64,000 nucleotides of DNA from positions 19,995,493 through 20,059,492 of the forward strand of contig CM042181.1 in assembly GCA_023376005.1 (NCBI GenBank), read 5' to 3'. Numbering within the stretch: position 1 is the stretch's first letter; every line of letters starts with the position of its first letter. The notes beneath the pieces are model-generated. The model saw only the letters and a program-made list of their open reading frames with translations, ran no database searches and had not been told where the DNA came from. Below, in pieces: positions 58,631 through 64,000 of this stretch. The position numbers were made by a program, and so were the translations under genes. The stretch is from Doryteuthis pealeii (lineage: Eukaryota; Mollusca; Cephalopoda; Myopsida; Loliginidae).

Positions 58631-59165
58631 CATTTATTCTTTTTGTTAGAAAACATTAATATTATGTTATTTTGAAAGTAGGTACCCTTGGTGGGTAGAA
58701 TGGGGCACAAATTTGAATTTTATTGTGGGCACTCTCATGCGTACCCTACGGGCGGGGAAAAATTACCCAACCCCCATAGCACTTCTTTGGAGGGGAGCAC
58801 CTCAAACATAGGGAGATCATTGACTCTAGCCAGTTAGATACAAAGGGGAGGTATAGCCTTGAGGCATGGCTCCCCGGGGCTGAGCCACTTAGATCCCCAG
58901 AGACCAGGGATTCTGAAATAAAGGAGCAAGTTGATATAATTATTTGGAAAGTTTTGTCGCATTTTGGGTGATGAAGATAATAAAAAAAGATTCGTTTAAA
59001 TTTAATAAAACTTAAATTCATTTGTCAAGATTACAAATGTTATTATTAATAACGAAATTAAGCCACAATAAATACTAGCAAAAAGATGCGACCTCCGCCG
59101 GGCGCAGATATCAAAGTTTTAATGCATCAAAATATTACTAGCAGGAACTGTGGATATACTACAGT
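58631..59165. other. no gene recognised
   Basis: Mixed sequence with a minus-strand ORF shadow at 58746-59021 that has no recognisable motif. Confidence 0.5.
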
Positions 59166-59169
59166 ATGA

Positions 59170-59825
59170 TAACTTAATCTAATACAAATAATTTTCACAG
59201 TTATATGGTTTCAAGTATTCTTATCTAATACAAATAATTTAAATATATTTATATGGTTTCAAGTATTCTTATCTAATACAAATCATTTAAATACATTTAT
59301 ATGGTTTCAAGTATTCTTATCTAATACAAATAATTTAAATACATTTATATGGTTTCAAGTATTCTTATCTAATATAAATAATTTAAATACATTAATATGG
59401 TTTCAAGTATTCTAATCTAATACAAATAATTTGCACAAAGTTATATGGTTTCAAATATTTTATTTAATACAAATAATTTTCACATTTATATGGTTTCAAG
59501 TATTCCTATCCAATACAAATAATTTGCACAGTTATATGGTTTCAAGCATTCTTATCTAATACAAATAATTTAAATACATTTATATGGTTTCAAATATTCC
59601 TATCCAATATAAATTATTTTCACACGGTTATATGGTTTCAAGTATTCCTATCTAATACAAATAATTTAAATACATTTATATGGTTTCAAGTATTCCTATC
59701 CAATATAAATAATTTGCACGTGGTTATTTGGTTTCAAGTATTCTTATCTAATTCAAAAAATTTAAATACATTTATATGGTTTCAAGTATTCCTGTCTAAT
59801 GTAAATAATTCATTCAGTGATATCG
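59170..59825. repeat. 48-bp minisatellite, about 13 copies
   Basis: Unit with TATATGGTTTCAAGTATTC, then TTATCTAATACAAATAATTT. Single units of the same motif occur at 46260-46325 and 47285-47345 in troponin T intron 4, so it is also dispersed. Confidence 0.93.
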
Positions 59826-60339
59826 TTTCAAGTATCCAATTTTATTTTGACAAATTCAATGTTTTTTTTTTAGATTTAAACGTGTTTTTTTTTCAAGTTC
59901 ATCAACAAAACAGCGACTGGACTTTCCCGGGAAAAAAATTTTTTTTTTTTTACATTTTTATCATTCGAATGTGAATTTTTAATTTGAGTGTAATAAAAAC
60001 CAAGGCATAAGAGAAAGTGGGTTAAAATGACAGAATGGATAACCAGTTTGCCATTTTAAATAAACCGCCATTGCTATGAGCCCATGGCCTTGTGCCAGAC
60101 TATGTTAGACAACAATAATTAAAAAAATAAGATTTACAAAATTTATTTTTTAATTTTTTAAATATTATGTTTAAGTAAATTTTGTTTAAGGATATTTAGA
60201 TTTTATTTTATAATTCTAAAAAAATATTTTTTGTTCATGCTCATATTATTCTTTTTTTTTACCTTGGTTATTGCACTCATCAGAAAAAAATTGAAGCACT
60301 ACTTTAATAATTTAACCAGCTGTCACATTCTGACGGTAA
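59826..60339. other. AT-rich, no gene
   Basis: Homopolymer-rich sequence with no recognisable coding or structural signal. Confidence 0.5.
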
Positions 60340-60615
60340 TAGGGTTACATTTTTTTACCAGTGGTTAAATTTTTACCAGTTATTAAATCGGTTCTTAAAT
60401 TTTTTACCCGTGGTTAAACGATGGTTAAATTTTTACCAGTGGTTAAAATTTTACCATTGGTTAACCAATGGTTAAACCGGTGGTTAAGTTTTTAACCGTG
60501 GTTAAATGGTGGTTACATTTTTACCAGGGGTTAAATTTTACCAGTGGTTAACCAATGGTTAAATCTTTGCCGGTGGTTAACCACTGGTTAATTTTTTACC
60601 GGTGGTTACATTTAT
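60340..60615. repeat. short degenerate TTTACCAGTGGTTAAA repeat
   Basis: About 15 variants of ACCAGTGGTTAA or ACCGGTGGTTAA spaced 15-25 bases apart. GGTTAACC palindromes give the region local inverted symmetry. Confidence 0.85.
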
Positions 60616-60931
60616 GTCAAAATTTTTTAATTTGTTTGTTTTTAAAGTTTTTTTTTAGGGATTTTTTTTTTATTGAGATATGTTGAATAGAAAGGTCAAG
60701 AGTTAAATTTCTATTTTTTTTTTTTTTATTTGCCTGAATTTTTTGGGATTAGGTTTAATAGTTTGTATTATTTTGATTTTTCGGACTTTTTGCTAATAAA
60801 GAAGAAGAAAGAGAATTTTCAAAATGAAGATCTTAGACTGGAAGCCTGAAAAAAAGAATAAAACGTTTGTTTCTTTTAATCTATGGTAGACAATAACATT
60901 AAACATTAAAGACAAAAATTGTATGGATAAA

Positions 60932-60983
60932 TAAAAAAAAAAAAAAAAAAAAAAAAAAAACAAAAAAAAAAAAAAAAAAAAAA
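60932..60983. repeat. poly-A tract
   Basis: About 50 A with one C, immediately left of the mariner palindrome. Confidence 0.95.
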
Positions 60984-60989
60984 TTAGAT

Positions 60990-61546
60990 TACGAGTATGA
61001 GTCAAAAAGTCATGCCGTTTTGTTTAGGGCAGGTATAATTACCAATACAGGAACATGTAGCATACATAAAAATGAAGCTAGTTTCCTGTGGATCACATCC
61101 CTACTTCTCCACATAGTCACCGTTTCCCTCAATAGCAATGTTCCTCGTTCGAACGAGAGCATGTATCCTTGTCCTGTAAAATTCTGTTGACTGTTCTTTG
61201 AGCCACTTCTTCACTACAGATTTCCCTTCCTCATCACTGGAATACTGTTTGCCTCAGACTATCATCTCTTCGGCCCCATGAAATACGGTTTGAGAGGCAA
61301 ACATTATTCCAGTGACGTGAAAGTGAAATCTGTAGTGAAGACGCTCAAAGAACAGTCAACAGAATTTGGATACATGCTTTCATTTGAAGGTGGAACATTG
61401 CTATTAAGAGAAACGGTGACGATGTGGAGAAGTAGGGATGTGATCCACAGATGACCAGCTTTATTTTTATGTATGATACATGTTCCTGTGTTGGTAATTA
61501 TAACTGTCCTAAACAAAATGGCATGACCTTTTGACACACCCTCGTA
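60990..61546. mobile_element. palindrome of two mariner transposase 3' ends
   Basis: Both arms end in TACGAG..GAGTCAAAAAGTCATGCC-type terminal repeats (60990-61016 and inverted at 61521-61546), followed by TA at the outer edge. The right arm reads, on the plus strand from about 61254, DYHLFGPMKYGLRGKHYSSD, the segment after the third catalytic Asp of mariner-family transposases, then decays. The left arm is the same segment inverted. The two catalytic aspartates further upstream are missing, so it is non-autonomous. Confidence 0.85.
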
Positions 61547-62224
61547 TTAATGATTAGTCTAGATTACACAAAAACAGGCAAGTTTATTTTTTAATTTTCT
61601 TTTTTTTTTTCTTTTGGTTTTGTTTAGTGATTTATTTTTTTTCAAGTGTCACGTGGTAAAATCGTGTGTTGACTGCCGATCGAGCAGTCCTCTCTAAATA
61701 AAAGTGAGTTTAAACACAAGACAGGTTAATATATTCAATGCCCGTTAGTCACTTGCAAAATTGTTCTTGCTAAGATCCAGCGAAACAGATTTTTCGACTA
61801 GTCATTCCTTACAATCAACTTCCAAATTCGATTAGTCAGGCTTATACAATCTAACATGTACGTACGTTATTGCTGCTACAGAGCCAAAAAAAAAAAAAAA
61901 AAAAAAAAAAAGAAGCACACCTAGCGAGATTTTTGTCGGCACACTAGTGTTAAAATGCTCTAACTTGAAGACTATAGCGATGTTTTAAACAAGTCTTCAA
62001 CTTTATAAAAATGTGGGGTCTGCGTCGTGCTCACACAGATCATTGTAGTTTATCAGGGGAGAAAACTCTTTAATATTAATTATGGAGTAATCTCCCTTAT
62101 TCAATTGCAATTAATCATATTTCTATAAAAAAAACGGTGATCACTTAGGAACAGCAGGTATTATAAACAACCTCTGTGTCTGATTAAGTAAGCTTAGTAA
62201 ATAAGTTCACTGAAGTTAAGCAAC
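61547..62224. other. no gene recognised
   Basis: AT-rich sequence with a poly-A run at 61888-61911. No motif recognised. Confidence 0.5.
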
Positions 62225-62329
62225 AATGAGCCAGTTAATTACTTAGATGGGTGACCTCTTAGCAATTGTTAGTATTGTAAGCAACCTGAGGACTGTGTGC
62301 CAAACGAAGCAAAGCTTAGTAAGTGATAA

Positions 62330-62660
62330 TAAGACCATTGGTAGTGAGGTTGAGTCTCACTGGGCGCTCCGTATAACTGGTCTTGTACCAAAAATAAGCT
62401 CAAAATTACTCTTCTTCTTCGCTCATCATTTTACATCTCTATATGGTAATACACTACCTACGTGTGTTATGTCCTGTCATCACCACATCATTTGTGATCA
62501 ACAAAAAAAACATGGCTGATAACAGGGCTTGAATGAAATATCGGCCCTCGTGTCTACGGATTGTGCTGTTGGAATCATGGTTCAAAAATCAGAATAGAAG
62601 ACCATTGTTAGTGAGTTTGAGTCTCACTGGGCGCTCCGTATATCTAGCCTTGTGCCATTA
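62330..62660 (+). repeat. two copies of a tRNA-like repeat
   Basis: AGTCTCACTGGGCGCTCCGT occurs at about 62350 and 62620, each preceded by GACCATTG(G/T)TAGTGAG. The phrase TGAGTCTCACTGG is self-complementary in part. Family unknown. Confidence 0.5.
62410..62426 (-). CDS. TnT: candidate troponin T first coding exon (weak)
   Basis: Minus strand ATG AGC GAA GAA GAA GA followed by GTAATT. It would encode MSEEE and contribute GA, which with the leading G of E2 gives Glu in the right phase. Troponin T proteins commonly begin with Met-Ser and acidic residues. Against it: the donor is non-optimal (+5 is T), the putative intron is 9.4 kb, the sequence is short and Glu-rich, and it sits among repeats. 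I treat it as a hypothesis. Confidence 0.25.
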
Positions 62661-62811
62661 TACGGAATACGCTGCTGGAATCATGACGAGATCTCCGATT
62701 CACCTGCATCGGATCGCCAGACCCTGTCGGCCTTCGTGAGAGACTCAGCCAATCCTATAGAGGGAGCCGACCCAATCCACCCCGAGGGAATCCTGCCACA
62801 ACCACAATAGT

Positions 62812-63185
62812 AAGTAAAGTCGTCGGGGTGGCCTAAAGTTGGTATCAGCCAGACAGCGAGGGAGTCTATCCTCTTTTCACTCGCGCTAGACCAAAGAGAT
62901 TGTTAGGGCGTCTGAGACGGAGCGCCACACCTACCATCAGCTCCTCACTTTACCGCACATATCCATGTGCTACTCATATGGCTGAGTTGACGAGGGCCGG
63001 TATCGAACCAGGAACCTTGTGGTTCCCAGCCGGACACCCTACCAACTGAGCTAAACCGGCCCTTATGCACCATACTTGTGACATAATGCCACATCCTACC
63101 CGTGGCGAATGGGCGTCCCTTTACTGCAAATATCCATTTGCTACTCATACGCTGAGTTGGCGAGGGCCGGATTCGAACCAGGAAC
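62812..63185 (-). mobile_element. tRNA-derived SINE, full length, with partial second unit
   Basis: On the minus strand the head GGGCCGGTTTAGCTCAGTTG, GTAGGGTGTCCGGC and GGTTCGATACCGGCCC can fold like a tRNA and carries pol III boxes A and B. The body and A-rich end run to 62812. A second head (63125-63185) with GGCGAGGGCCGGATTCGAAC lies upstream, giving a partial tandem dimer. The ORF at 62945-63148 is this repeat. Confidence 0.88.
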
Positions 63186-63379
63186 CCATTTCCTTTGCTT
63201 TGTGTGGCATATTGTGATTATTGCCTGTGGCTATTTGAGCACTGGAAACCCACTTAAGAAAAGGAAAGAAAAAAATTAACTTAAGACTAGTCTGCAAAAA
63301 AGATGTTGAGGTTAGTTAGCTAACTAAATATATCACAAACGAATTCTACGAATATTTTTTTTATCAAGAAAAAAAAAAA
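63186..63379. other. no gene recognised
   Basis: AT-rich spacer between the SINE and the rRNA-like block. Confidence 0.5.
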
Positions 63380-63857
63380 GAGCCTGAAGTCAAATGGTCT
63401 ACGATCGATCCCTCGTCTCTCGCTCCACGGGGGGGTTCGAAACAAGACGGCGGCGACAAAATACCGCCTGTCGCGGATGTCAAGTCGGTTGGCCCGTTCG
63501 CGCACGCCGTCGCGTAATGCAACGACGACCGAGACGCCCAACGGAGACGGCGAACCGTCCCGCCGAACGCAACAGCCGCCGCTACTAGCGACAGACGACC
63601 GCTATGGCAGGCTCTAGCGGAACGAAAAGAGACGCCTTTCGTAATACCGTGGCGACACCGGTCGCGGTTCCGGCTTAGAGGCTTTCAGCCGTTATCGCGC
63701 GGAGGCAGCTTGGCACCGCCGCTCGTTCGAGCGAGCACGCGAACCGTTGCTCCGATCCCGCGGTTCCTCTCGCACTGGACGGGATAGCCGTGGCCACGGC
63801 CGACGTAACACACGTGCCGATCGGTAGGATAGAACTAACCTGTCTCACGACGATCTA
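63380..63857 (-). pseudogene. divergent 28S rRNA 3'-end fragment
   Basis: Minus strand 63857 downward reads GTCGTGAGACAGGTTAGTTC, GTGCGAGAGGAACCGC and GAAAGCCTCTAAGCCGGAA, in the order found at the 3' end of eukaryotic 28S rRNA (GTCGTGAGACAGGTTAGTT, AGTACGAGAGGAACC, GAACGCCTCTAAG). The sarcin-ricin loop has AGTGCGAGAGG instead of the near-universal AGTACGAGAGG, and many other sites differ, mostly toward G/C. Homology stops abruptly at 63858, so the 5' side is truncated. The block is GC-rich against an AT-rich background. The left end is approximate. Confidence 0.78.
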
Positions 63858-64000
63858 AAAGTTCAAGCAAGAAATTATTAAAAAAATAAGTTTTTTTAAC
63901 AGTTTGTCTCTACATTAGTATTAAATGCCAATTAAAGACTACTTCCGTTAATTTGTAACTCGACACCGAGCAAATAATCACAATAATGATGATAGTATGG
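63858..64000. other. AT-rich, no gene
   Basis: Nothing recognisable after the rRNA-like block ends. Confidence 0.5.

Overview
The window is eukaryotic and repeat-rich, from an AT-rich animal genome. The only protein-coding gene I can support is a troponin T gene on the minus strand. Its exon structure and protein sequence, together with the tRNA-derived SINEs and the mix of LINE, mariner and palindromic elements, fit a lophotrochozoan, most likely a mollusc. Cephalopod is my guess and is not shown by the sequence.

Layout. 1-660 is a short-period AT repeat. 1140-3537 holds a SINE and two palindromic elements. 3538-24275 is a minisatellite of about 270 copies of a 70-bp unit. A 565-bp solo LTR with a 4-bp target duplication interrupts it three times about 6 kb apart, so the array is a higher-order repeat. 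Accuracy falls sharply from left to right (many 1-2 base indels, a poly-G run, a scrambled patch and one N at 24276), so the right two thirds look like unpolished long-read consensus. 24277-36230 is a mosaic of dispersed repeats, GA/GATA microsatellites, SINEs and a LINE fragment.

36233-52967 is the troponin T gene. Ten coding exons were reconstructed by splice sites and phase, giving 363 codons in one open frame that includes the C-terminus and stop. The 5' end is missing. A weak candidate first exon lies at 62410-62426. Introns are filled with minisatellites, SINEs, LINE remnants and palindromic elements. 53000-64000 is again a mosaic of mobile elements, including LINE C-termini, a mariner palindrome, a 48-bp minisatellite and a degenerate 28S rRNA fragment at the right end.

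The most unusual content is a set of hammerhead self-cleaving ribozyme motifs found by reading secondary structure. There are two strong ones (43268-43309 plus, 54898-54939 minus), two plausible ones (42654-42707 plus, 43003-43071 minus) and a degenerate inverted pair (49593-49636 minus, 49722-49757 plus). Those inside troponin T introns on the minus strand would be transcribed in the pre-mRNA. A second notable event is a SINE insertion beside troponin T exon 7 that left a 55-bp duplicated copy of the exon end.
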